From Euwallacea fornicatus (lineage: Eukaryota; Arthropoda; Insecta; Coleoptera; Curculionidae), in NCBI RefSeq assembly GCF_040115645.1, contig NC_089560.1, positions 1,302,001 to 1,366,000 of the forward strand: DNA of 64,000 nucleotides, read 5' to 3'. The position numbers and the translations under genes are program-made. Positions 33,505-45,258 of the stretch are shown piece by piece. The notes under the pieces were generated by a model. The model was given only the letters and a program-made list of their open reading frames with translations. It searched no databases and was not told the DNA's origin. The stretch's first letter is position 1. The number at the start of each line of letters is the position of its first letter.

Positions 33505-36500
33505 TTACACTTTTCCATTCCACTACATATTTGTTTCAAACAGGTATTTTTTTGTGCGTTCCGACAAGCGTTTTGTAGCCTACTTCCGCCTAATTTCACT
33601 ATAGCCTTCTAAAAAAACAAATTCTTACTTGTATCAGTGGTTGCAATTCACTGCCGCATTTCGTTTCCATAAAATTTGCATCGATCAACGACTTATCTGC
33701 ATTTAAAGAGGAAATTTATTCCCTGCTTTAGAATCGTGTGGAGAAACCATGTGGCAGTTATGCTACCTTATTTATTTTAAAACGTTGCTTCATTATCATC
33801 TCCACCTTTCCATACATGTTTTGTTTACAGAAATCGATATCACCGGGCAACCCTGGCGTCCATGCCATAACGTGAACTTAAAGGCAAAAACCGCAAGCAG
33901 ACCCTAAACTTCTTAACACCCTAGTCATTCTGCAACGCAGAAAGTTGTTATAAAGCTCTAAGCATCCACCTAAATGTGTAATGGCAGCAACATGGAAATT
34001 AGACGCCGTGAAAGACTCTGACCGGACATGGACTCTAACCTTTCATGAGATTCAACGTCCTGGAACTATCTAGAGTAAAGTTTTGATATTTATTCGCGAG
34101 CTTTGAAGGTAATAATAATTACTAAAGAGGTTCGATTTTTTTTAGTAGTGCTTGGATGTAGACTTCGCGAGGAATTATGAGGTTGAACCGCTGTTGAGGA
34201 AGAATAAACGACTTCCACCATCGCAGTGTGCAAACGATACCTATGCCTGGCGCGTTCGGGGGGTAGATTGATTGTAAATTTATGGGCGTCACCCTCTTTT
34301 AAAACCCTTTAGCAATCCAGGAAGCTAAGCTAGGCTGATACCATAACTATCTTAAAGTGCGGAAAAGATGCATAGATAAACGAACATTCCGATGCATTGT
34401 TACGATCAAAGCGTAATAGTGATAATGATGCTGGGAAATTAATAATTTGATATTAAAGTGAGACATAATAGACTGACATCATTATAAGTTTTTCCTCGGG
34501 ACTCACTTTATTAAAACCGAGTTCAAACTTTTTTCGTTCCGTAAGGGCAACAGCGGCTCGTGTTGGGGTTTTAATGATTTTCCAGTTCGGGCCTTCGCAC
34601 TTGGAACAGTAAGTTGTTGTTTTTTGTTTACGCTTTATGGACCGAGGCTAAATAAAGTGATCCTCTTCTTTCGGCTTTTTATGATCAGCCACTGTGTTCA
34701 ATATAATTAGTTGCTTAGCGAGCTGTTTTTCCCCAGTCTGACATGGTGACGGAGGGTCAATGAAGATGCTTCAGGCCTCTCAGCTGTCTCGTATCTAATT
34801 CATCACGGATATGAACGGGCATATCCACGTCAGCGCATTCAGTTTCCAACAGATCTAAATGCCCTATTAATCATATACAAGCTGCGTTCTACTCTTATCG
34901 TCGAAATGCTATCTGAACATTACACTTTGATATTATCCCATAAATTCTCTTCTGTCCGAAAACACAAATTCCTAACATTTGTTCGAGTTAAAGCGGCAAA
35001 ATTATTCCGCTTCACGCCTTGAGCTAGCTCAAGAGAAATTAATTTGGTTTATTGGATTATACAAAAATAGCGGCTATTTTGCAAACTTGGGTGCCCATCT
35101 ATTCTGATAGAAATAATTACATTCCGGATCCTATTACGCACTCCATGAAAAGACTTTGCCAAATCTCCAGACTATTAATACAACTAGATTATATCCTAAT
35201 CAGGTGCAGGAAATGGATGATGTTTCCAGAAGAAAATATCTAGTGGTTAAGGGATGCGTATTTGTCAAGCCTAACATGTAATCATGCTGGTGGTTAGTTG
35301 ATTAGGTTATTCCATCCTTGCTTCCGCCCCTCTGCAATTTATAATGCTTTTCTATCTAATTTAGCTGCGCGGTTCGGTTCGGAGATGAGACTCATTTTAA
35401 TGGCTTTTCTGTTTTAGTTGATACCGAAAGTAATATTGTCAAGTCGGGTTGCCCGATTACCTGAATTTACTTTGATTTTGGTAAATGGATTGGCGAAATT
35501 CGGATCAGGACGAGCTAAAGCAGGTACAGCGACTCATTAAATCATCAGAGTTTCATTCGAGATAAATTACTTTTTAAATTTGAACCGGTGAATCGTGCAT
35601 AAAAGCAGATGTTTGGCCAAAACATAAAACTGCACTGAATTCCTTCGAGAGAGAAATTCAATAGGGGTGCACACGAAGAGGAGTAGATTTAAGCCTTGGG
35701 AGGAGAAAACTCACACATGTGACCAAAAACTGGAAAAAAGAGATAAATCACAGCAAAGCAGACTTCGTTTCTTGCCATTGGCGTTAAGTGGAGAAAATAA
35801 TAGTTTTCTTCAGATGCAGCAAACGATTTTATGTTTTGTGCCCGAGTCTGATAATAAAGCCAGATGGAATTTATTGAAAATTGGTCAGGCCCACAAAAAG
35901 CGTCCTATTGCAGCTAAAATAGCAACATATCAAGTTGCATGTTCAAGTCTGTTACAAAAGTTCAAGTGCGTGACGAAGTTTTACTAACCAGCTCATTTCT
36001 ATACGAAAGTTTGGCGTCAATTAGGCGAAAGCTTGCATAGAAGATGGTGAAATATGCGCCGGAAGGATATTATAAGGGACTATTAAGAGAATTTCAGGCA
36101 AAAATTAGAATGGAACAATACAAAATACGGAGAAGAAAGGATGATGAATTTAGACACGTTGGAGAAGCAGATAATGTGTGAATAATAATAATGATGTTAC
36201 GACTTCGGAGTTCCACTATACTCGCATTCAACGTAAACATTATTAATTAACGGAACTATAAAGCACTCGTGCACTACATGCACTCATGCTTTTTCCTTTT
36301 CAGATTGCATTCATGCGCAGTGCCCTCAAATTAGTTGATAATTCTTTTCGCACTTGTTACATTATACATTGTTACGTAATTAATTTTCAAATAGAATTAC
36401 CGAATGAGAATAATATGTGAGATCATACATTTGCAGAGTGTAAGATGTCTAATTTTCCGTCCTTTCGTCGCGGGTGATGAAAATACCATTTAATCACTCC

Positions 36501-36900
36501 CGCCTTGTATTTACTCCCCCCGGTGCGTCACCTTTATTTAACTATCACATAAATAAAGCCCAATTATCCTACAAGTTTGCAAGCTGCAGGTTCAAACAGA
36601 TGAGGACCAATTTATTCCTCTGAATTTCTGTGAATAATCGACTTGCGTTTGTAAGCTAAATAAGCTTGCATAACATGTGTTACTTAGTACTTAGAAAATT
36701 TCCATTATGCAGAAATTCTAACTAAAAGTCGCTCAACCTAATGTGAATGAGATCCGCTGAAAAACCGCCTCCATTCCTTGCAGCATCAAACAAAAAACCT
36801 TCCCCGCCACTGACAAATTCCGCTCACATTTACCCCATACTACACTCTAGCGGACGTTAACTTCACCCCATCTCCAACCACCCTGTCTGTCCCCTTGCAG
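33505..36900. other. Non-coding stretch
   Basis: No gene or element recognised. The 106-codon frame at 35667-35987 has no known domain. A pyrimidine/CA-rich run without AG occupies the last 50 bases and forms a strong acceptor at 36899-36900. Confidence 0.5.
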
Positions 36901-36987
36901 CTGGCGTACGTCAGACGGATCGTGTTTACAAATAACACGTGTTTGGGTCACGTGAACGGGGGTGGAGTTCCACATATCGATCCAGCG
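36901..36987 (+). other. Candidate short exon (87 nt), unproven
   Basis: The acceptor is very good: CCCTGTCTGTCCCCTTGCAG, no AG for about 50 bases upstream, and TTAAC as a possible branch point about 40 bases upstream. The following 87 nt (29 codons) are open in only one of three frames, starting LAYVRRIVFTNNTCLGHVNG and ending PHIDPA, before a donor-like GTAAAA at 36988. The length is a multiple of three. The protein is not recognised and the donor is mediocre. Two CACGTG E-box cores (within ACACGTGT and TCACGTGA) also lie inside, so a regulatory element is an alternative. Confidence 0.3.
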
Positions 36988-36989
36988 GT

Positions 36990-37689
36990 AAAAAGTAATT
37001 GGAGAGCCATCTGTACGCCAAATGGCCTAAAGAGAGCAGTTTCGATCGGCAATCTGGATTATTAGTTTACGAGGATGCGGATGGGTGGCGCTGTTGGTCT
37101 CTCTTTCCAGGATATTGCCATTATGGATATTTTGTTTCCCGATACATATTTCATTCAAGAAGTATGAAATACGCGAACTCAAAGATGCCCGTTCATTGAT
37201 AGTTGTGTGTTATGTGAAATTTCAAATTTCTCAATATTCAGAAGATTATAACGTGAATGTTTCTTGAAAATAAACTTTTCTCTGAATTCTTTTATTTGCT
37301 GGTTACCCAAATTTTGGGGAAAAAAGTGAAAAATCCCAGATCGAATCCGAGGTCCCTTTCGATCTGCGCGTTGAATGTATTAACTAAAGTCACTGAATAA
37401 CGAAAATGTCGGTAACGGATATTACTTTAGAGCAGAAGTCGTTGCTAAATTTGAGAGCATGAAATAAGGAAATATTTATTTACACTAATAATTTTATCAT
37501 CACAAGTGACAAGTAAAAATTGCAAATTGAGTTATCGGTTTAAGTTACTGGTAACCCCACCGTCAGCGTTTAATTAACTCACTAATTTGTGGTGTACAAT
37601 GACGGTGATTATTGTTACTTCACGACATTACGTTGTACCAAGTGGCTTTAAGTCTTTAAGTTTAATTTTTTCAAACACGTGCCTACTGA
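36990..37689. other. Non-coding stretch
   Basis: Nothing recognised apart from a weak CTCF-like core (GGGTGGCGCTG, near 37084-37094) that misses one consensus base. Confidence 0.4.
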
Positions 37690-38738
37690 GTCACATGAAA
37701 TCTCCCCCATTTGTTGTTCTCGAATGTAGCAAAATTTAAAATTCGTGTCTTAAATGGAATTGACCATGGAAAAGAACCGTAAGGTCAAATATTAACAGCC
37801 GACTGTTCAGTACGGCGCCGTACTCCGTTATCGCCAAAAACGAACCTAAATTACCGTAGGACACATATGGTGTCAACATTATGTGTCCAGCACTTCAACA
37901 ATCCCGTCTTAATTAACTTCCATTATCCAAGAAGCAATCTGTAGCCACTGAGCTCATTAATAAAGCAATTTAATCTACATAATACATAACAGATGCCCAT
38001 ATTGCCAACGGACAATTCCAAATTGTGGCTTAATACGGGTCTAAGGAACTATACCATCAAATTATGCTCGCTAAATACGTAATCTTAGGTTGATGGTAGT
38101 TAACTATTATTCTGTTTAATAAACATTCTGCCCTTGAGGATCGCGATGTTCTTGCCTTGTTTGCGGGACTGCCGAGTACTTGTTGCAATCACAGTTCACG
38201 TGGCCTGACAAATAAAAATAAAAGTGTTCCGGCCTCTGGGGTACAGAGTAGGAAGAGACAATTTTAAATCGAAAATTGAACTCCGACGAAGTCTCCATCG
38301 GTGTTTCGTTTTCCGGTTATTACAAACTTTCCTTTCCTTGAATTTTATTACGTTTGTCGCAATTTATGGTCATCCATTAACGAAGAATTAAGCTATCAGA
38401 GACGGCTGCTTTAAATCTCACGTATTCCTTTATACAAGTCTTTTTTTGCCATGACTAACACCAAAACAAAATCGAGGCAAGACGAAGTAGATTCCACCCT
38501 CGCACGATGATGGCCGAAGTCCCAACCATTGCTGAAATATAGATTTTCGAAGTTTAAAAGGAAAATTTTCATCTTCTCTATCCACACTACTGCGTCTTTT
38601 CTTATGGACATCCTGTAAAACGCAATAGAACTAAATTAAAAACGGCCGCATCACCAATTTGCCGAAGTCATAAAAAAGGCATGAAAAAATTGACTGGGGC
38701 TCGAAAATGAGAAATTCAAGAATAAGTGGGTTAATTTA
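37690..38738 (+). repeat. Direct duplication, copy 1 (about 1 kb)
   Basis: This segment is repeated in the same orientation at about 44190-45258. Long blocks are nearly identical (for example the 90 bases from about 37905, and the stretch around GTTCACGTGGCCTGACAAATA near 38192), with scattered substitutions and small indels, roughly 85-90% overall by eye. No inverted ends, target duplication or coding sequence were found. It is either a tandem segmental duplication later pushed apart by transposons or an unclassified repeat family. Confidence 0.75.
37809..37824. repeat. 16-bp perfect palindrome
   Basis: AGTACGGCGCCGTACT is its own reverse complement. The matching position in copy 2 (44330-44345) carries AGTACGGTTCCGTGCT, so the symmetry is not conserved. 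Confidence 0.85.
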
Positions 38739-38878
38739 AGAAATTCTAAGTACGTTTTTTCAACATCTTCTTATTTAATGAAACTCTGATTAACTCACTG
38801 ATGGCCTTACGAAAGAATCTCAGGGGAACATCGTTGTCCTGGGCTTGCTGGAAGGTTTTGGTTCGCACTTAATATATA

Positions 38879-40732
38879 CAGAGCTGCCGTAATGTATGGA
38901 ATAAATTCGTTAACATTAAAGAATTATACAAAAATACTCGGATATGTCGATTAAATTTTTAAAAAAGATTTTTTTTTAATTATTAGTCATATTAATGACG
39001 TCATCGCTGGCAGAGACGTGGCACCGTTGGACATTTTTTTAAACGACAACTCCATTTTTGAATTCAAAATATTAAAAAGCATATTTTTTCTATGTATGAA
39101 CTGTAAAAAAATTAGGAGGTTATATTGGACATTTTTTCAGATAAATAGCATTCAAATAGGCAGACCAATCTTTGTTATTATTAATATCTATGGCAACGGA
39201 CAAAAAAAAACAAAACAAAAAACAAATATTCGCGGCAACAGAATGTTTGATGTTAAGTCAGAATTATTTCGCATTTTGTGAACGAAATTATTTTTTTAGT
39301 ATTTAAAATTATTTAAAAATGGCGAATCTAACTGAAAGGGAAAGAATTGAAATCTATTGCATGATCGGATTTGAAGATAAGATTCGTACCTAAACAGAAA
39401 CTGCAGAATTATTTAAAACAGTTCATCTTGATCGGCGAACAATTAACCAAAACACAGTTTCAAAAATTGAAAAAAGTTTAGGTAGTTTGGACATGTCCTA
39501 GATCTACCTAAAACTGGTCGATCCTCGACATCAGAAAGCGAAAAAATTAATATTTTTATTATAGTGCAATAAAATACACATTCCACAGTAAACAATGTTT
39601 AAACTTTGTTTAATAAAACCGTTTTTACTGGACACAAAACATTGAAAACGAAAAAGTATCACTCGTACAGGGCGCAATTAATTTACGAGCACTCTAAAGA
39701 TTATTTCGATCGTCGACATCACTTTTGCGAACAAATGCAAGAACTTTGCAACAATGGTGGAACCTTCTTCAAAATATGTTTTTTTCTGATGAAGCCAAAT
39801 TTACTTTTAACGACCACGTCAAATATCAAGGTAAAACTGCCGTTATTGGGCTGCTAATAGTTCCCATTGGACAATGAATTTTCATAGTTCACACATTTAA
39901 AAAGTGAATGTTTAGTGTTTAATACACCATAGAATTAAGTTCCTTATTTTTTCAGCGGTGCTCTAATTGGAGAGCAACCTTTAAGTTTTCTTTAAGAAAA
40001 TTTGATTTCGGCGATAGTTATTTTATATCCTAATACAGAAGAACCCGATATGCCAAATAGAAATTTACTATTTCGGCAAAATGGGGCGTCTCCCCGTTAA
40101 ACAGCACGTGTGGGAGCATACTTAAACGAATATTTCCCAAATCGTCGGATAAGACGAAGAGGAACTCTAGAATGGCCAGCTCGTTCGCCTGACCTGAAAC
40201 TCCTCGTCTATTTTTTTGTGGAGATATTTAAAAAGCAAACTGTATTTTACTAAGCTCTTAAATTTGGATGATGTAAAAAGATGGATTCGTGAAGAAATAC
40301 GACTTATAACTCCAGACGCAACGAGAATGTTCAAAAGGAATTTAATTACTGTCTTGCTTATTGTCAGGCAGAGAACGAAGCTCAGATTGAATATCGTTTT
40401 TAATAATTTGTTTTTTTTTTGTAAATTTTGTAAACTGAATCAATACTAATTTTCTCAAAAAATGTTTTATGTAAGGCCATCATTTTTTCACTTTTACTCT
40501 TCAAAATATACGCTCTTTAATATTTTGAATAAAAACACGGGGATGTCATTTAAAAAAATAGTCAACGACGTCATATCACATCTCGGACAGCGGACGTCGA
40601 TGACGTCATCAATATGACTAATATTCTAAAAAAAATTATTTTCGACAACTAGATCGGAGTATCCCAGAATTTTCTTCAAAACGCATTAGTTTTAACATTA
40701 ATGAATTTATTCCACATTCTACGAAATCACTG
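38879..40732 (+). mobile_element. Mariner-like element, full length but dead (1,854 bp)
   Basis: TA (38877-38878) precedes CAGAGCTGCCGTAATGTATG, and the right end reads inversely CAGTGATTTCGTAGAATGTG followed by TA (40733-40734). The inverted arms extend about 230 bp, with shared blocks GGAATAAATTC, TATTAGTCATATT.ATGACG and TTCAAAATATTAAA. A decayed transposase fills the centre on +. TGACGTCATC sits in both arms. The element is old. Confidence 0.8.
39319..40410 (+). pseudogene. Mariner-like transposase pseudogene
   Basis: It begins MANLTERERIEIYCMIGFED with the HTH block LDRRTINQNTVSKIEKSL, matching the 'MANLT..ERIEILMMIG' family of insect mariner-like transposases. The first catalytic block FFSDEAKFTFND is kept. 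The second reads FRQNGASP (aspartate replaced by N). The third reads SPDLKLLVYF (the aspartate of 'PLDFF' replaced by V). The stretch NEYFPNRRIRRRGTLEWPAR before it is well preserved. Many stops and frameshifts; two of three catalytic residues are lost. Confidence 0.75.
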
Positions 40733-40949
40733 TAGAAAATCTCTATAAAGTGCTCATACTTTACTGCATTTAATGTTCGGGGTAATAATTCCGATTATCT
40801 GAAACTGGTTATGATTGTGGCCAAAACCGTCATCACCCCGTCACGTACCAAATCACATCCCTATAAGCATTTCACAATATTCTTTAGCCCAGAAAATACC
40901 CACGAACTAACCAGACATCTATCCTCCATATGTTCATCATAAACGATGT

Positions 40950-41944
40950 AAACATAGCGAAAGCATCTACTGCTGCCTTGATCTGGCTTATTAAGCACAT
41001 CATACCTAAATTATCCCACAGGACCAGATCTTGGAGAAGCGTAGACGTTTTTAAACAAAGCTACTCAACAAAGTGGGTTTTTTAAATATCTCTAGTGAAT
41101 GTTAAATATTTTCAGAGCACAAAATCTTATAAAGCCTATCGTGATACCAAAGCATTATATAAAGACAGACTGCAGTCCAAGAAAGATCATTTTTATATAC
41201 CTGGACTTAAATTAATACTTAATTCAGCTTCATTCAACTACACGTTGCAAACAATCAATACCACTACTAGTAAAATCGTCGATCTCCTCTAAAATACACA
41301 TACATGAATATTATATCTGCAATTGCATGTTTATTGCTCAGGAATTCTATTCCTTATTTGCTTGTAGTGTTAATAACCTCTTGAACAACAACTTACCATA
41401 GAATATCGATTCATCTAAAGGAATAACTTTGGATGATTCAATGCATAGTACCTGCTCTACTTAAGATGTACGTGCATGATCTTTTTTGCTCTTTTCCATT
41501 ATCATAGACCATCAAGCACTACGATATATGCGAAACAAATCAGCTTGTTCATGCTTAAATGATAAACTCATTTTTGTTCTTGCGAAAATTTGGAGATTCA
41601 TAAGCCCGCCTCTGACTTATTTTGTACGTTACTCTTATCTCAGGGACTTTCTAAATAACCTTAAGATCAATGAAATAATTCTTCTTTTTAAAAAGGGAGA
41701 TTCAGAAAAGATTGAAAATTATAGGGGCATTACAAGGCTATTTTCTTTCTTTAAGCTGTTTGAAAAAGCTATGAGAATAAAACTAGAGGGGTATTTTAAA
41801 AGTATTAATTTAATCATCTCGGGTCAGCATAGGCTTAGGAGCAACTTGTGCTGGCTACAGTGGATTTTGATTTATTGCAATTTCTCAAATAGTTTGTTCC
41901 TTGTCCTGATCCGGACATCTGACCGTGTTAACAGCAATTTTCTA
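40950..41944 (+). pseudogene. Non-LTR retrotransposon (LINE) fragment, 5' part
   Basis: A linker-like region (KSYKAYRDTKALYKDRLQ, about 41122-41177) precedes a reverse-transcriptase N-terminal part: INEIILLFKKGDSEKIENYR, then GITRLFSFFKLFEKAMRIKL, then SGQHRLRSN. These are RT motifs 1-2 of Jockey/CR1-like LINEs ('P.FKKGD...ENYR', 'KLFEK', 'QHGFR'). The longest open part is within 41486-41980, whose last codons run into the following mariner. The fragment continues at 43741. The start is uncertain; no endonuclease domain was clearly seen. Confidence 0.65.
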
Positions 41945-43740
41945 CATTATGTCAATTTCAAAACTTTAGGCTGCATGTAATTCTAAAGATTGAACATTTT
42001 TTTAGGCCATTCAAAAACTGTTTTGGCAGAATGGAGAGCAAACCAGTTCGACAGTGGTTGCAAATTTCTACGTGCACTCCTACTCTGAGCTAGCCCAACT
42101 CTAAGGCTTCAAATTGCAACACCTATCATGCGATACCTCATTTTAAAAGTCTTTGTAAATTACGTATATAAAAAACTAGCTTCGAAAAAACGTTGCAAGT
42201 TTTGAAGAAGTTGCAACATTTTTAATATACTTGGAAGTGTTATATTAAAATATTCACAAAAACTGTCCAAAATGTTCAAAATATTTTCTAAACAAAAAAT
42301 AGTCGGAACACAACTTTTTCCCTCACTTTTTCAAATGTTTCAGGGGCAATACATTGAGATACTTCAATAATTCAACGCTACAAAACCTGAAAATTGCCTG
42401 GTTTAGTTTTGTAAACAGTTGATTTGATGTGTGGCCATAAAAAATAAATCGAGGGGTGTTAAATCCGGTGATCGCGGTGGCCACTCAATTGTTCTCCTGC
42501 GACTAATCCATATTCCTGGATAATATTGATATAGCTATTGTCTTGTTTGTAGGGCGTAATGCGGTTTTAAGGTTTGCACAGTTTGATGCTTATTTGTGTT
42601 TTCAAACAAATCGATAAAAATATCACCTGTAAAGTTTTGGTTACACAACAAAGGACCAACAATTTTATTCCCTAGAATACCAGCGCAAACATTAGTTTTT
42701 TGAGGATGTTGAGACCGATTCTCTCGAATAATACGAGGATTTTTCTTATCCCAATAACGACAATTTTGTTTATTAATATTTCTGTTTAAATAAAATGTGC
42801 ATTCGTCAGTAAAACAAACGGTTTTTAGGATGTTAGAGAGTCTTTGACTTTTCTCAATTTCTTCACAAAACTGCATTCGTCCATCGGGATTGTCATCACC
42901 TAGGTCTTGAAGAACATATATTTTTTAAGGCAAAAATTTGTTTGATTTTAAAACTTTCCGAATCGATTGGGAGAGCCCCTGTGAATTCCGAAATCTTACG
43001 AAGTGACGTTGGGTGACACATTTTAACTTAATCAAAAATTTCAAGTTGAGTTGGTTCATTCAAAATTCTGGGCTGCCCCTGTTTTAATATTTTGCACTGA
43101 TCCAGTAGCTTCAAATTTCTGCACGAAACTTTGCACCCTAAACAGCACTGATATGTACCTGAATACCTCAGTACTTTGCGTTGAACGTAGTAGTCGTCTA
43201 TAAGATACGACGGTTTTCCCTGGGGAAATAATCAATTATTTCAACTACTTATTCGGCAATTGTGTAGACCATTTTTGCAAATTGTTTTCAGCGCAACACT
43301 TGTATTAGAAAAATGTTAGCCAATACTAACACTCCAACTAACAGTTGGTAAGTTAAGTTACACCAAAATCTTTCTTGACCATAAAAAAAAGGAAAAACAC
43401 GAAAACTTGTTTTAATGATACATTTTGAGTAGTTTTTGGGAATAGGAACATGATATATCTGTATTGCAAATATGGTAATTTTCAAAAATTGATTTTCTTT
43501 TTTGAAATTTGTGTTTTTATACGCAGCTTGTACACACTTTTAAAATGAGATATATCTTGATAGGTATTGCAATTTAAAATTTCAGAGTTGGGGCTACTAC
43601 CCCCTTAGGGGTACACAAAAAAAATTACAACCGCTATTAAACTGGTTTCCCCTCAATTCTGCCGACACGGTTATTTAATTGTCTAAGGCAATTTTCAGCT
43701 TTGGGCTTATGAGCAACCCAAAGTTTTGAAATTCACACTG
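41945..43740 (-). mobile_element. Mariner-like element inserted into the LINE (1,796 bp)
   Basis: TA (41943-41944) precedes CATTATGTCAATTTCAAAAC, and the inverse of the right end reads CAGTGTGAATTTCAAAAC with TA at 43741-43742. Inverted arms of about 230 bp share GGCAGAAT.GAG, AACCAGTT, CCCAACTCT, AATTGCAA.ACCTATCA and CTCATTTTAAAAGT. A decayed transposase is on the - strand inside. Removing the element and one TA restores an unbroken reverse-transcriptase frame across the junction, which confirms the borders. Confidence 0.85.
42290..43215 (-). pseudogene. Mariner-like transposase pseudogene
   Basis: From the N-terminal side (high coordinates): VQKFEATGSVQNIKTG, then a frame-shifted SLRKISEFTGALPIDS (HTH), FCEEIEKSQRL, and the first catalytic block CFTDECTFYLNRNINKQNCR. 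NVCAGILGNKIVGPLL follows. The second catalytic block is damaged: 'QQDGAPPHY' survives only as QTLKPHYALQTRQ, so the aspartate is lost. The third block, IEWPPRSPDLTPLD, is intact. A tail with SQCIAPETFEKVREKVVFRL follows after a frame change. The longest open piece is 42535-42876. Confidence 0.75.
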
Positions 43741-44090
43741 TATATGAACAATTACAAGCACTTGACACAAGACACTGAACATGCGACTGGCTTCGGTCCT
43801 ACATAAAGGAAAAAAGGTACAAGTTAGAGACGATTAAGTTAGATCCAAATCACTGAGCTCGCCTTGCGGCACTCTTCAGGGCAGCATTATATCATCAACC
43901 GTGTCCATCTTATACATTACTGATCTAATAGACAATCCTTTGAAATCTGGATAATAAAGTCAAGTGGTGGCAAACAATACTATCGAACTGGTTGGAGGAC
44001 CCCAATGGGCCAATTGCCAATGGGCAAAAATTAATGATGTCAATGAAAATAAAATGTACCATGGTAATTCCGAGACTGCGCAATCACGCC
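43741..44090 (+). pseudogene. LINE fragment, 3' part (rest of reverse transcriptase)
   Basis: The frame continues from the first part as YEQLQALDT, then DWLRSYIKEKRYKLE ('WLRSYL..R' motif). A shifted frame gives GTLQGSIISSTVSILYITDL, matching the RT block 'GVPQGSILGPLLF..YINDL'. NWLEDPNGP follows later. The catalytic FADD block is not recognisable. The 3' end and any poly-A tail were not found. Confidence 0.6.
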
Positions 44091-44189
44091 TAGATTGCTA
44101 GAAGTCCAAATGAGTTCGTTTAATAATGGATTTTTTCGTGTGTATTAACTGAATAGGAATATGACCATTTGCGAATGAATAATCGCATA

Positions 44190-45258
44190 TTTTTTCAGTC
44201 GAAACTATGTCTGCAAAGTTTTTCCCATATTTTGTGCCTTCGATTTGACCAAAATTCGAAATTTCCTATCCTACATCGGATTGACCGTTCAGCACACCTA
44301 TGGGGTCAAATATTAATAGCCGACTATTCAGTACGGTTCCGTGCTCCGTTATCGCTCGAAATGAACCTAAATTACCGTCTGACACATATGGTGTCAACAT
44401 TCCGTGTCCAGCACTTCAACAATCCCGTCTTAATTAACTTCCATTATCCAAGAAGCAATCTGCAGCCGCCGAGCTCATTAATAAAGCAATTTAATCTACA
44501 TAATACATAACAGAGGCCCATGTTGCCACCAGACAATTCCAAATTGTGGCTTGATACGGGTCTAAGGAACTATACCATCAAATTATGCTCCCTAAATACG
44601 TAATCTTAAGTTTATGGTAGTTAACTATTATTCTGTTTAATAAACATTCTGGCCTTGAGAGTGGAGATGTTTTTGTCCTGTTTTCATGCCTGACGAGTAC
44701 TTGTTGCAGCAATCACAGTTCACGTGGCCTGACAAATAAAAATTAAAGTGTTCCGCCCTCTGGGATACAGAGTAGGAAGAGACAATTTTAAATCGAAAAT
44801 TGAACTCCGACGAAGTCTCTGCCGGTGTTTCGCTTTCCGGTTATTAGAAACTTTCTTTTCCTTGAATTTTATGATGTTTGTCGCAATTTCCGGTCGCCCA
44901 TTAACGAAGAATTAAGCTGTCAGCGACGGCTGCTTTAAACCTCACGTTTTCTCTTACACAGGATTTTTTTGCCATGATTAATACCTAAATAAAATCGAGG
45001 CTGGAGGAGGATATTCTGCCCCTCAGGACGAAGGCAAAAGCCCGAACCGTTGTTGAAATACGGATTTGTGAGCTTCAAAGAGAAATTTTTCATATAGGCT
45101 ATCGATACTGGTGTATCTTTCCGATGGCCACCCCTCAAAACGCAATAGAACTAAATTGAAAATGTCCGCATCACCAATTTGCCGAAGTCACAAAAAAGCA
45201 TGAAAGAGTCGACTGGGGCTGGAAAATGGGAAATTCGAGGAAAAGAGGGCTAATTTGG
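44190..45258 (+). repeat. Direct duplication, copy 2 (about 1 kb)
   Basis: Same-orientation partner of 37690-38738; anchor GGTCAAATATTAA is at 44303 against 37783, an offset of 6,520 bp. Small differences include GTTGCAGCAATC here against GTTGCAATC in copy 1. After subtracting the two mariners and the LINE pieces, only about 0.5 kb of other DNA would separate the copies. Confidence 0.75.

Noticed and set aside
33800..33900. Acceptor-like TTTTGTTTACAG followed by a possible exon
   Set aside because: All frames meet a stop within about 80 bases, and no convincing donor comes before the stops.
35667..35987. 106-codon + frame
   Set aside because: No domain and no splice context; length within chance.
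37080..37096. Second CTCF-like core GGGTGGCGCTG
   Set aside because: Misses a consensus base and lacks the extended flank seen at 4378-4395.
41486..41980. 164-codon frame as a host gene
   Set aside because: It carries LINE reverse-transcriptase motifs, and its last codons run into the inverted repeat of an inserted mariner.
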